In this document: piece after piece, positions 8,169-16,887 of the stretch
Position numbering within the stretch: position 1 is the stretch's first letter
How the letters are laid out: each line of letters begins with the position of its first letter
The notes under the pieces: model-generated
The model's input: only the letters and a program-made list of their open reading frames with translations
Database searches by the model: none
What the model was told of the DNA's origin: nothing
Assembly: GCA_964434425.1 (NCBI GenBank)
Contig: CAYSVH010000002.1
Span: 62,001 to 126,000, forward strand
DNA length: 64,000 nt
Reading direction: 5' to 3'
DNA from: CALMEC01 sp964434425
Lineage (GTDB): Bacteria > Actinomycetota > Thermoleophilia > Miltoncostaeales > Miltoncostaeaceae
Position numbers and translations under genes: made by a program

Positions 8169-10132
8169 CCGTCCAGCCCGGCAGCCTCATCAACGACCGC
8201 TACCAGATCGAGCGCCAGATCGGCAGCGGGGGCATGGCGACCGTGTGGCTGGCGGACGACCGGCTGCTCGGCCGGAAGGTCGCGGTGAAGATCCTGTCGG
8301 ACCGCTACGCGTCGAACCCCGACTTCGTCGAGCGGTTCCGGCGCGAGGCATCCGCCGCCGCCAAGCTGTCGCACTCGAACATCGTCGCCGTCTTCGACCG
8401 CGGTGAGTACGAGGGCAACTACTACATCGTGATGGAGTACCTGCCGGGCCCCGATCTCAAGCAGATCATCCGCCAGCAGGGTCCGCTCGCCCCGCGCCAT
8501 GCCGTCGACGCCGCGCTCCAGGTCCTGGCGGCGCTGGGAGCCGCGCACAAACGCGACGTCATCCACCGCGACGTGAAGCCGCAGAACGTGATGGTGTCGG
8601 AGGACGGTCATCTGAAGGTCACCGACTTCGGCATCGCCCGCGCCGGCGACGAGGCCGACATGACCGAGGCCGGATCGGTGATCGGCACGGCGCAGTACCT
8701 GTCGCCCGAGCAGGCGCGCGGCGACGACGTGACGACGGCCAGCGACTGCTACGCCGTCGGCATCGTCCTCTACGAGATGCTGACAGGCCGCGTGCCGTTC
8801 GACGGAGACACGCCCGTCTCGGTCGCCATGCGCCAGGTGAACGAACCGCCCGTCGCCCCCCGCCTCCTGGTGCCGTCCGTCCCGGACGCACTCAACGACA
8901 TCGTCATGCGGTCGCTCGAGAAGCGTCCCGGCGAGCGCTACCGCACGGCGCAGGAGTTCATGGAGGCGCTTCTCGCGATCCGCGACCAGCTGCCCGAGCC
9001 GGACCAGCGGACGGCCATCCTCGCGCCGATCGATCCGCCGACGCGCGTCATCCCGGCGGTGCACCCCCCGCAGCAACCCGAGACGGCACCGACCCGCCGT
9101 GTGGAGCGCCCGTTGAACCCCACGCCACCGCCGTCGGCGACCCCGCCCCGAAAAAAGGGACGTCGGCGACTGATCGTCCTCATCGCGATCCTCGCCCTGG
9201 CCCTCGCCGGAGGCGGCGCGGCACTCCTGCTGAGAGGGGGCGGCGGTGAGACCGTGCCCGACGTGGACGGTCAGCCCGTCGCCACGGCACGCGCACAGCT
9301 GACGGACGCCGGCTTCACGATCGGTGAGGAGGAGCGGGTCTTCCATCCCGAGGTGGCCGCGGAGCATGTGATCCGCACCGACCCGGCCGGCGGCTCGAAG
9401 GCCGACCGGGGCTCGACGGTCGTCATGATCGTGAGCCGGGGACGGGACCTGGGTCCTGTCCCGGACGTCACCGGAATGACGTGGGAGCAGGCGCAGAACG
9501 CACTCAGGAACGCGGACTTCGAACCGCGACGGGGTGACGACGCCCACGACGGGGACGTCGGTGTCGGTCTCGTGATCCGACAGGTTCCTGAGGCGAACAC
9601 GCAGCTCGCGAAGGGGAGCCCCGTGACCGTCACGGTGAGCCTCGGCCCGGAGATGGTCCAGGTGCCGAACCTGTCGCTGATGCAACAGGCCGAGGCGGAG
9701 GCGGAGCTCGAACGGCTCGAGTTCGCCGTCCTCACCCTCGACCGTGTGACCGACCGCCGACCGCCCGGTCTGGTGGTGGGACAGGATCCCACACCCGGAC
9801 AGCGCGCCGAGAAGGGCACCCGCATCACCATCTGGATCTCGCGCGCCCCGGCCCCAACGACCCCGACCACGCCCACCACACCGGAAACACCCCCGTCCGG
9901 ATCCGTCGCGGTCCCCGACGTCGTCGGGTCGAACTTCAACGACGCACGTACGAAGATCGAGGCGGAGGGGTTTCCCGAGCCCATCAGCGGGGGGACCGTA
10001 TCGGGGTCCGAGCCGGAGGGCACCGTGGTACGCCAGACGCCCGTGGCGGGCGCGATGGCGTCCTCGGACACGGTGATCACCATCATCGTCTCGGACGGCA
10101 GGGGAACGAGCCCCGCCACCCAGGGCAACTGA
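8165..10132 (+). CDS. pknB: PASTA-domain serine/threonine kinase PknB
   Basis: This is the main muropeptide-sensing kinase. The cytoplasmic kinase domain (about residues 12-270) has IGSGGMATVWLA, VAVKIL, HRDVKPQNV, DFGIAR and SPEQARG. A juxtamembrane Thr/Pro-rich linker with a basic RKKGRRR stop leads to one membrane helix near residues 335-355. Outside are four PASTA repeats (about residues 362-650), each beginning VPDV, VPDV, VPNL and VPDV, with a Thr/Pro hinge before the fourth. PASTA domains bind muropeptides and lipid II in related kinases. The 655-residue length fits the family. Confidence 0.97.
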   Translation: MTVQPGSLINDRYQIERQIGSGGMATVWLADDRLLGRKVAVKILSDRYASNPDFVERFRREASAAAKLSHSNIVAVFDRGEYEGNYYIVMEYLPGPDLKQIIRQQGPLAPRHAVDAALQVLAALGAAHKRDVIHRDVKPQNVMVSEDGHLKVTDFGIARAGDEADMTEAGSVIGTAQYLSPEQARGDDVTTASDCYAVGIVLYEMLTGRVPFDGDTPVSVAMRQVNEPPVAPRLLVPSVPDALNDIVMRSLEKRPGERYRTAQEFMEALLAIRDQLPEPDQRTAILAPIDPPTRVIPAVHPPQQPETAPTRRVERPLNPTPPPSATPPRKKGRRRLIVLIAILALALAGGGAALLLRGGGGETVPDVDGQPVATARAQLTDAGFTIGEEERVFHPEVAAEHVIRTDPAGGSKADRGSTVVMIVSRGRDLGPVPDVTGMTWEQAQNALRNADFEPRRGDDAHDGDVGVGLVIRQVPEANTQLAKGSPVTVTVSLGPEMVQVPNLSLMQQAEAEAELERLEFAVLTLDRVTDRRPPGLVVGQDPTPGQRAEKGTRITIWISRAPAPTTPTTPTTPETPPSGSVAVPDVVGSNFNDARTKIEAEGFPEPISGGTVSGSEPEGTVVRQTPVAGAMASSDTVITIIVSDGRGTSPATQGN

Positions 10133-10180
10133 CATGGAGCTGCCGCACGTGATCATCGACCGACCGCCCGGAGACCGCCG

Positions 10181-11197
10181 ATGAGGCGGCGCATCGCCGT
10201 TCTCATGGGCGGACGAAGCGGTGAGCACGAGGTCTCCCTGGTCTCGGGGGCGAGCGTCGCCCGTGCCCTCGACTCGGATCGCTACGAGGTGTTTCCCGTC
10301 CTCATCGACCGCACCGGTGGATGGACCCTGGACGGCGAGCCCGTGGCGCTCGTACCCGGGTCCGACGGACGCGGGGTCATCGCATCGCTGTCGGGCGGCC
10401 CGACGCGGGTGGTGGACGTCGTCTTCCCCGCGCTTCACGGACCGTACGGCGAGGACGGCACGGTGCAGGGACTGTGCGAGATCGCGGGTGTCCCGTATGT
10501 GGGCGCCGGGGTCGGCGCGTCGGCCATCGCGATGGACAAGGCGATGTTCAAGACCGTCGCGCGCACCCTCGACATCCCCGTCGTCGAATCCGTCGAGATC
10601 TGGCGCTCCGAGTGGACAGCCGATCCCGATGCGGTGCGCCGGAGTGTGGACGACACCCTTCCGTACCCGGTCTTCGTGAAGCCCGCGCGACTGGGATCGA
10701 GCGTGGGCATCTCGCGGGTCACCGGTCCCGCCGATCTCGCGGCGGCGATCGAGGGCGCGCTCGAGCACGACCGCAAGATCCTGGTCGAGCGCGGGATGAT
10801 CGGTCGCGAGGTCGAGGTCGGCGTCCTCGGAAACGAGGAGGTCCGGGTGTCACCGGTCGGCGAGATCGCGTACGAGAGCGAGTGGTACGACTACGACACG
10901 AAGTACCTCCCCGGCCGCATGTCGCTGACCGTGCCCGCCACCATCCCAGACGAGCTCGCCACTCACCTCCAGGACATCGCGCGCCGCGCGTTCCGGGCGA
11001 TCGACTGCGTCGGGATGGCGCGCATCGACTTCTTTGTCGAGGAGTCGGGCGACGCTCGCGTGCTCGAGATCAACACCATCCCGGGCTTCACGCCGACAAG
11101 CGTCTACGCGAAGCTGTTCGAGGCCGCCGGCATCGCGTACCAGCCCCTTGTGGAGCACCTGGTCGACCTGGCGATGGAGATCGACGGCCAGCGCTGA
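10181..11197 (+). CDS. ddl: D-alanine--D-alanine ligase (first copy)
   Basis: This ATP-grasp ligase makes the D-Ala-D-Ala end of the peptidoglycan stem. Visible motifs are GGRSGEHEVSLVSG at the N-terminus, HGPYGEDGTVQG, the ATP-binding KPARLGSSVGIS, the omega-loop-like YDYDTKYLPG and the metal-binding LEINTIPGFTPTS. The Tyr after Lys in DTKY matches the Tyr that specifies dipeptide rather than depsipeptide formation in E. coli DdlB. It starts 48 bases after pknB on the same strand, so it may be the last operon gene. A second ddl-like gene lies at 28 kb. Confidence 0.93.
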   Translation: MRRRIAVLMGGRSGEHEVSLVSGASVARALDSDRYEVFPVLIDRTGGWTLDGEPVALVPGSDGRGVIASLSGGPTRVVDVVFPALHGPYGEDGTVQGLCEIAGVPYVGAGVGASAIAMDKAMFKTVARTLDIPVVESVEIWRSEWTADPDAVRRSVDDTLPYPVFVKPARLGSSVGISRVTGPADLAAAIEGALEHDRKILVERGMIGREVEVGVLGNEEVRVSPVGEIAYESEWYDYDTKYLPGRMSLTVPATIPDELATHLQDIARRAFRAIDCVGMARIDFFVEESGDARVLEINTIPGFTPTSVYAKLFEAAGIAYQPLVEHLVDLAMEIDGQR

Positions 11198-11359
11198 CGA
11201 CGGCCGCCGGTCCGTCGGACCGTGCACTCGAAACGGTGACGTGTCATGCCCGCACCGCTGCGGACGGGCCCGGCGGCGGATCCTCCATGCCCGCCTGTGA
11301 CGGCTTCAGAGCCGGTGGCGTAGATCGGATGTCACTCGCTCTCCCGGAGGACAGAACCG

Positions 11360-11773
11360 ATGTCCGTCACCCGTCGTTCCCTCGCCGTCACCGCCCTCAT
11401 CGCCGGTCTCACCGCACTCTTCGCGGTCGCGCTCCGGCTCGCCGCGACATCTGACCCGGCCACGTCGACCGGGTCGATCGGCCCGATCACACGGGTCGAC
11501 GTCTCGCGGCAGACCGCCCGTCCCGACAACAACGGCTCCGTTCGGACCGTGGACGACGGCCGGCACCTCCACGCCCTGGAGGTCGCCCTGCGCGAGAGCG
11601 GCTGGACGCCCGGCCGGGAGAGGTGGGATGCCGACGGGTGCGAGGGCGGCGTGCGGACGCTTCTCACGATCCATCACTCCGACGGCTCCGTCCGCCGCTA
11701 CGACGGCTACCGCTGCGGTGACGGGAGCCCGCCCGTCGTGCGCACGGTCGACGCCGTCGTCGATCAGTGGTGA
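11360..11773 (+). CDS. Small secreted protein of unknown function
   Basis: The 137-residue product has an N-terminal signal sequence or membrane anchor (basic VTRRSLAV start, then hydrophobic to about residue 28). The remaining ~105 residues contain two cysteines (DGCEGG and YRCGDG) that could form a disulfide, with a mixed polar composition. A GGAGGA ribosome binding site lies a few bases upstream. I recognise no family. Its neighbours are ddl and a phosphoesterase, neither of which suggests a role. Confidence 0.7.
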   Translation: MSVTRRSLAVTALIAGLTALFAVALRLAATSDPATSTGSIGPITRVDVSRQTARPDNNGSVRTVDDGRHLHALEVALRESGWTPGRERWDADGCEGGVRTLLTIHHSDGSVRRYDGYRCGDGSPPVVRTVDAVVDQW

Positions 11774-11845
11774 ACATCGCGAGCGGCGTCGGGTGCCGGG
11801 CACCGGATGTCCACCCCGTTCATTCACATGGGCGGTCGGAACGGC

Positions 11846-11851
11846 CACAAT
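11846..11851 (+). promoter_or_regulatory. Putative -10 box, leaderless start (phosphoesterase)
   Basis: CACAAT ends 6 bases before the ATG at 11858 and there is no Shine-Dalgarno sequence. The spacing would put transcription start at or next to the start codon. Confidence 0.4.
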
Positions 11852-11857
11852 GACGCC

Positions 11858-12523
11858 ATGACCGTCATCGGTGTCATCGCCGACAGCCATGTCGGCGAGT
11901 TCCTCCACCGGCTTCCCGAGAGCGCACTCACGGCCCTCCGGGGATCCGACCTCATCCTCCACGCCGGGGACATCAGCGTGCCCTCCGTGCTCGACGAGCT
12001 GGGACGCATCGCCCCGGTCGTGGCCGTCCGCGGCGACCACGACCGGCTGGGTGCGACGCGACTGCCGCGCACGCAGACCGTCACGATCGACGGCGTGCGC
12101 ATCGGCCTGATCCACGGACGACGCTGGTATCCGATCGACACCGCAGTGACCCTGGCCCACGTGGCGGCGGGACGCCGCCTGCGATGGCGCGCCGGCCTTC
12201 ACCGCGGACTGCTGCGCCGTGTGGGACCCGTCGACGTCCTGGTCTACGGCCACTGGCACGAACCGGACATCGACCGCGTCGATGACACGATCGTCTTCTC
12301 GCCCGGCGCGGTGTGCCCGTGGGGCAGCCTCCAGACGGACCCCGAGCCCCGCACCGGCCCGCGAGGGTTCGCCGATCGCGTGGTGCGCCGCTACCGGAGG
12401 CAGCTCCCGGCCGACGCGATGCGCCCGTCCGTGGGGCGGGTGACGACCTCAGACGGCGCGATCACCGCCATCGAGGTGATCGACCTGGGCACCGGGGCGG
12501 CGCGCCCCAATCCACATCTCTGA
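11858..12523 (+). CDS. YfcE-type metallophosphoesterase
   Basis: This calcineurin-like phosphoesterase shows the metal-binding series GVIADSHVGEF (D-x-H), LHAGDIS (GD), VRGDHD (the usual GNCD/GNHD position, here GDHD), GLIHGRRW and YGHWHEPD (GHTH-like). The length of 221 is somewhat longer than YfcE/MJ0936 phosphodiesterases. I chose the ATG at 11858 because the conserved fold starts immediately there and a -10-like box precedes it; an upstream ATG at 11807 would add 17 unconserved residues. Likely a cytoplasmic phosphodiesterase of unknown natural substrate. Confidence 0.85.
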   Translation: MTVIGVIADSHVGEFLHRLPESALTALRGSDLILHAGDISVPSVLDELGRIAPVVAVRGDHDRLGATRLPRTQTVTIDGVRIGLIHGRRWYPIDTAVTLAHVAAGRRLRWRAGLHRGLLRRVGPVDVLVYGHWHEPDIDRVDDTIVFSPGAVCPWGSLQTDPEPRTGPRGFADRVVRRYRRQLPADAMRPSVGRVTTSDGAITAIEVIDLGTGAARPNPHL

Positions 12524-12579
12524 GAGACGACTCCGACCGCGTGAACGACCCGTCGACCGCGAAGGCGTTCCACGAGTCG

Positions 12580-13058
12580 TCAGGGACCCAGGCAGCCGAT
12601 CGGAATGACGTGAACTCCGTCCTCACGAGGGTACGCGTAGTCGCCGCTGCTGATGATCACTCCGAGGAAGGCAGGCGGACCGTCACGATCGACGTCCACC
12701 TTGGCAGCGAAGCGAAGCAGCGGCTCAGCGGCCACTTCGACCCCCTCATGGCCGAGCTTCACTTCACACGCACCCCATCTGCCGTCACCGACGATGATGA
12801 CGTCATCGACCTCATGGCCGTTGGCACCTGCCACTCATCGAAGAGGATCGGGGCCGGGTTGTCGAACAGCAGGTCGGGTGCGTTGAGGATCAGCGCACGC
12901 GCGGCCGAATCCTCATCCAGGCGGAGCACTGTGCGCGCCTGGCGAGTGGCCGTCGCCGTCTTGCCGCATGCCTTCGGCCCCTTGATGACCACGGTGCCGA
13001 TCGAGCTCAGCCGGCGTTCGAGTTCGCCATCAACGATCCGTGGAACGTAGGGAGACTG
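12580..13058 (-). pseudogene. Remnant of a DUF4143-type AAA ATPase
   Basis: On the minus strand, 13049-12828 encodes the N-terminus of an AAA/DUF4143 protein: YVPRIVDGELERRL, Walker A GPKACGKTATA and ILFDEWQ. At about 12828 the reading frame changes and the sequence jumps to the extreme C-terminus: DGRWGACEVKLG, LLRFAAKVD and HVIPIGCLGP, ending naturally at 12580. Intact relatives are about 400 residues, so roughly 300 residues are missing. No usable start codon remains in the first frame before an upstream stop. The gene has lost its start, most of its middle and its frame. Such proteins are stand-alone ATPases of unclear role, often horizontally exchanged. Confidence 0.8.
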
Positions 13059-13201
13059 ACGTCATCGTTTTACAGATTGCCTACCATTTACCTGGGTTAA
13101 TGCCCAAGCGTAATCTGCTGTCCTGCCGATCGATCGTCTGATCTCCTGCGGGAGCAATCGGGGGTTCTTCCGGATCCGGACCGACCACCCACCGGCGGGC
13201 G
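13059..13201. other. AT-rich intergenic island with dyad symmetry
   Basis: The 60 bases from 13061 contain about 45% G+C, far below the surroundings. CAGATT (13074-13079) and AATCTG (13111-13116) form an outer dyad around a smaller TGGG/CCCA dyad. It lies between the 3' end of the recombinase gene and the 5' end of the broken ATPase, so it may be the old promoter of the latter or a terminator. Confidence 0.35.
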
Positions 13202-14236
13202 TCAGGAAGCCCGCGACCTGCGGCTCCTGGGGTGCGCCCGATCGAAATCCTCGCGCAGGTGCGCCGCGGTGACGTGCGTGTAGATCTCGGTCGTCACCGG
13301 GCTCGCGTGGCCGAGGTGCGCTTGGACATACCGGATGTCGACGCCCGCCTGGATGAGATGGGTGCCGCACGAATGCCGGAGCGCGTGGGGAAAGACCCGC
13401 TGCCCCTTCTCGATGAGCCCGGCCTTCTCGGCGACGCCCTGCACGACCCGCCACACCCCGGCCCGGCCCATCCGCCGGCCGCGCGACGTCAGGAAGACCG
13501 CATCCGCATCCCGGTGCCGGGCCTGGTCGGGACGAGGGTGGACGTCCCGGGCACGGAGTTCCGGGCGGCCCACGCGCAGATGGGCGATCAGGGCCGTGCG
13601 GGCCACGACCGGGACCGCGACGGCCCGCTGACGTGCTCCCTTGCCGTGGACGAGGATGAACGGGTCGTCGGCGTCGTCCAGGTGGAGGTCCGACACGCTG
13701 AGCGCCGACGCCTCGCCGGCCCGCAGACCGCAGCCGTAGAGGATCTCGACGAGGGCGTGGGTGCCCGCACCCTCCGGACCGGGAAGTGACGCCGCGACCT
13801 CGCACATCCGGCGGACCTGAGACGGATCGAGCGCCACGACCTCCCTGCCCAGGCGCCGTTTGGCGTCGGCGACTCCGCCCGGGGGGCTGAGACCGGCCAC
13901 CGGGTTCTCGAGGGCGTAGAGGGCCGACCACCAGCGGCAGAATGCGCGCACCCCGGCCACCCGGCGGCGGCGACTGGCGACGGATCCCTCCAGCCCGTCG
14001 CGCCACCGGTGCCAGAAGTCGGTACCCCGCGTTGCGAGTGCCTCGGCCGCGGCCCGCGCCTGAGGATCGTCCTCCACACCGAAGACCGGGCGGTCTCCCG
14101 GCCCGCCCGACAGCCCGAGGCCCTCCGCCAGCACCACCAGATCACGTCGATACGACGCGCGGGTGTTGGCACTCGAGCGCGAGGCGAGGAAGGCGTCGAC
14201 CAGTCGCCAGTAGCCCGCGGGGGGGACGGCGTTCAT
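13202..14236 (-). CDS. Tyrosine recombinase (XerC/XerD-like), second of a pair
   Basis: The 344-residue protein has an N-terminal SAM-like core-binding domain and a C-terminal catalytic domain with the full active site: R in YGCGLRAGE, K in HGKGARQR, H-x-x-R in PHALRHSCGTHL, H in LGHASPVTT and nucleophile Y in EIYTHV. A ~20-residue insertion rich in Arg and Asp precedes AVFLTSRGRRMGRAG. The ATG overlaps the stop of the preceding recombinase (ATGA), so the two are translationally coupled. XerC and XerD resolve chromosome dimers at dif; having both in one operon is unusual. Which is C and which is D cannot be told here. Confidence 0.88.
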   Translation of the reverse strand: MNAVPPAGYWRLVDAFLASRSSANTRASYRRDLVVLAEGLGLSGGPGDRPVFGVEDDPQARAAAEALATRGTDFWHRWRDGLEGSVASRRRRVAGVRAFCRWWSALYALENPVAGLSPPGGVADAKRRLGREVVALDPSQVRRMCEVAASLPGPEGAGTHALVEILYGCGLRAGEASALSVSDLHLDDADDPFILVHGKGARQRAVAVPVVARTALIAHLRVGRPELRARDVHPRPDQARHRDADAVFLTSRGRRMGRAGVWRVVQGVAEKAGLIEKGQRVFPHALRHSCGTHLIQAGVDIRYVQAHLGHASPVTTEIYTHVTAAHLREDFDRAHPRSRRSRAS

Positions 14237-15165
14237 CCGCGTGGGTGTCCTCGGCGGAGGACGCCCTGCATGGCCTTCGTGCTGACCCCGGTGTAGCGCT
14301 GTGTGGTGGCCAGGCTGGCGTGACCCAGCACCTCCTGCACGACGCGCAGGTGTGCGCCCCCCTCGCCGTCGGGTCCCTCGAGGAGGTGGGTGGCCGCCGC
14401 GTGGCGCAGGAGGTGCGGTCCCCCCGCCCGTCCGGCCGCCCGCAGCCGCTTCGACACCACGCGGTAGACGGTGCTCCCGTCCATCGGCCCGCCCGAACGC
14501 GTCACGAAGACCGGCTCGCCGTCGGCCGACGTGGCATCGCGGCGCACCAGCCGGGGTCGCCCCTCCGTGAGCCACCGGCGCAGGGCGTCGACGGCGTTCT
14601 CGGTGAGCGGCACCGTCCGGGGCTTGCCGCCCTTGCCGACCACGCGGAGCGTCTCATGCTCGAAGTCGAGTCCCGCCAGGACGGCGTCGCAGATCTCCTG
14701 GCGGCGTAGACCACTGCCGTACAGGACCTCCAGGATCGCCCGGTCGCGGAGCCCGAGAGCCGCCGCGACAGGCGTGGCGCCATCGGCCGGCGGCGCCGCC
14801 TCCACCACCCGGGCGGCGTCCTCCTGCGTGAGGCGCGGAACCGGGCCCGGGTTCACCTTCGGTGCCTCGACCAGATCGGCGGGCGAGCGACTGGGCGGGA
14901 AGTGCGGCTGCAGCCAGACACCCAGCGCGACCCGTGCGCGGCGCCGCGTGGCCGGGGTCCACTCCAGGTCGCGGAAGCACGCCTCGAGCGCGGACGCCGT
15001 CATGGCCTCGGGGCGTCCCACGCCGTGGTCCGCCATCCAGCGTGCCACGCGACGACAGTCGCCCAGATACTCCTCCCGGGTGCGCGGGGCGAGTTCGCTC
15101 CGACGCGCACCCTGGCGGGCGAGCCGGTCGGCCAGATCGACGAGTGACGATTCCCAGGGATCCAC
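14233..15165 (-). CDS. Tyrosine recombinase (XerC/XerD-like), first of a pair
   Basis: This 310-residue recombinase has a SAM-like N-terminal domain (TREEYLGDCRRVARWMADHG) and a complete catalytic set: R in YGSGLRRQE, K in VGKGGKPRT, H-x-x-R in PHLLRHAAATHL, H in LGHASLATT and Y in QRYTGV. I chose the GTG at 15165, two bases after the stop of the upstream kinase gene; longer readings would run through the kinase gene. It overlaps the next recombinase by 4 bases. A pair of intact, distinct Xer proteins suggests a heterotetrameric XerCD system. Confidence 0.88.
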   Translation of the reverse strand: MDPWESSLVDLADRLARQGARRSELAPRTREEYLGDCRRVARWMADHGVGRPEAMTASALEACFRDLEWTPATRRRARVALGVWLQPHFPPSRSPADLVEAPKVNPGPVPRLTQEDAARVVEAAPPADGATPVAAALGLRDRAILEVLYGSGLRRQEICDAVLAGLDFEHETLRVVGKGGKPRTVPLTENAVDALRRWLTEGRPRLVRRDATSADGEPVFVTRSGGPMDGSTVYRVVSKRLRAAGRAGGPHLLRHAAATHLLEGPDGEGGAHLRVVQEVLGHASLATTQRYTGVSTKAMQGVLRRGHPRG

Positions 15166-15167
15166 CC

Positions 15168-16685
15168 TCAGGAGTTCGCCACCCCCGTGACGGTGACCTC
15201 CCCGATCCGGACCCAATGTGGGTTGTCCGCCGGATCGTCGCCCGGGGGCAGTTCCGTCCACCACAGGAGCAGTGCACCGTGGGCGGTGTCCGTGGGGATG
15301 GTGATCGTGGTCACCGGAGCCTCCATCGGCCCCTCCCACAGAACCGGCTGCATGGTGGACGGCGGCTCCGTGGACGAGAGTTCCGTCGAGCCGTCGAGGA
15401 CGCGGAGATTCCCGCCCGGGGTGGTCGTGTCGATCGTGATCGTATGGACGACGGTCGAGGTGGGGAACGTCAGGAGGAGGCCCACGCCGTCCTTGCCCAT
15501 CGACGCCTGCATGTACTGCTCGGTGCGCCACCGGGTCTCGGTGTCCCCGTCGTTGACGTTCCCGACCTGGTCCGGGTTCTCACGGTCGTCCCCGAACGGG
15601 TCGACGTCCTCGGCGCGGTAGGGGATCTCGACCGGATCGCCCGACGACCCGTTCGACCCGTTGCCGATCGTCTCGCTGCGAAGATCCGGAATGAGGAGGG
15701 CGGCCGCCGCGACCAGCGCGACGACGACCGACAGCCCCAGGGCCCAGGTCAGGATTCCGCGACTCCGACGCACTCCAACGCCCCCACGCCGCGCGTCCCG
15801 ACGGCGGATCGCCCGCATCTTCGAGGTGGTGGGGTCCTCCTTCCCCGCCGTGTGCGGCTCGGCGACGTCCTCACCCATGAGGGCGCGGGCGAAGTCGTCG
15901 GCCGTGGCGTAGCGCCGGCGCGGGTCCTTCCGCATGGCGCGGACGCAGGCCGAGGCCAGGTCGTCGGGGATGTCGGGCGCGAAGGTCCGCGGATCGGGCG
16001 CGTCCTCATAGACGTGCTTCGTGGCGACGGCCACGGCATTGTCGCCCGTAAAGGGCAGCCGTCCGGTCAGCGCCTCGAACAGGACGACGCCGAGCGAGTA
16101 GATGTCGCTGCGCGCGTCGACGTCCTTGCCCTCGGCCTGCTCAGGAGCGAGGTAGTCGCTCGACCCGATGACGATGCCGGTGCGGGTGAGGTTGTTCTCG
16201 GCCTCCAGGAACCGCGCGATGCCGAAGTCGGTGAGCTTGGCCGTGCCCTCATTGTCGACGAGGACGTTGTGCGACTTGATGTCGCGATGGACGACGCCCG
16301 CGCGGTGCGCCGCCGCCAGGGCCCGCGCGATCTGGGCGACCACCGCGCTGGCGCGCTCGGGCGCCATGCGGCCGTGCTGGCGCAGGATCGTCTTCAGGTC
16401 CTGCCCCTCCACCAGCTCGAAGACGAGGAACGGCTCGTCGTGAAGGCCGCCCTGATCCAGGAGGCGCACCAGATTGGGGTGCGAGAGTCCGGCCACCGCG
16501 CGCCCCTCGCGACGGAAGCGCTCCTCGAGTTCGGCGTCGCCGTGCAGACGGGCGTGAAGCCGCTTGACGGCCACCTCGCGACCCAGCACCGTGTCGGTGG
16601 CCCGCCAGACCGTGGCCATCCCGCCACGGCCGATCAGGCTGTCGATGCGGTACCGGTCCCCGAGGACCTGGGCCTCAGCGGACAC
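15168..16685 (-). CDS. Serine/threonine kinase with extracytoplasmic discoidin-like domain
   Basis: The kinase domain spans about residues 10-275 (IGRGGMATVWRA, VAVKRL, HRDIKSHNVLVD, DFGIARF, APEQAEG). A basic stretch precedes one membrane helix at about residues 315-338. The outer part (~150 residues) carries YRAEDVDPFGDDRENPDQ, VNDGDTETRWRTEQY and GVGLLLTF. This is the discoidin/galactose-binding-like domain also found after the membrane part of actinobacterial MurJ (MviN). That suggests binding to wall sugars. The start is GTG. It is transcribed with the two recombinases, separated by 2 bases. Confidence 0.9.
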   Translation of the reverse strand: MSAEAQVLGDRYRIDSLIGRGGMATVWRATDTVLGREVAVKRLHARLHGDAELEERFRREGRAVAGLSHPNLVRLLDQGGLHDEPFLVFELVEGQDLKTILRQHGRMAPERASAVVAQIARALAAAHRAGVVHRDIKSHNVLVDNEGTAKLTDFGIARFLEAENNLTRTGIVIGSSDYLAPEQAEGKDVDARSDIYSLGVVLFEALTGRLPFTGDNAVAVATKHVYEDAPDPRTFAPDIPDDLASACVRAMRKDPRRRYATADDFARALMGEDVAEPHTAGKEDPTTSKMRAIRRRDARRGGVGVRRSRGILTWALGLSVVVALVAAAALLIPDLRSETIGNGSNGSSGDPVEIPYRAEDVDPFGDDRENPDQVGNVNDGDTETRWRTEQYMQASMGKDGVGLLLTFPTSTVVHTITIDTTTPGGNLRVLDGSTELSSTEPPSTMQPVLWEGPMEAPVTTITIPTDTAHGALLLWWTELPPGDDPADNPHWVRIGEVTVTGVANS

Positions 16686-16848
16686 CGGGCACCGCCGATG
16701 CTCCGCGCCGGAGATACGGCCGCCACGGACGTAACCCGGAACCGTGCTGCATGGCCTGACGATAGCCCACGTCGAACAGATACACCGCCGTCACGGTCCG
16801 ATCCTCTCGCGTGGGTATCGCCTGCAACACGCGAATCACGATGGCCGC

Positions 16849-16877
16849 TTGAGCCGCGCGCGCCATTCGAGTACCCT
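16849..16877 (+). promoter_or_regulatory. Promoter of the tRNA-Tyr/Thr/Met cluster
   Basis: TTGAGC (16849-16854) and TACCCT (16872-16877) are separated by exactly 17 bases. The predicted transcription start is about 7 bases downstream, just before the tRNA-Tyr 5' end at 16888. This is the clearest two-box promoter in the window. Confidence 0.6.
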
Positions 16878-16887
16878 GCATCGGCCC

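Noticed and set aside
7430..10768. Open minus-strand frame of over 1100 codons opposite pbpA and pknB
   Set aside because: Antisense to strongly conserved genes, His/Arg/Asp-rich with no domain; a codon-usage shadow.
13202..15165. Tyrosine recombinases as integrases of a mobile element
   Set aside because: There is no attachment-site duplication, no phage gene, and the pair with a kinase looks like a chromosomal XerCD operon.
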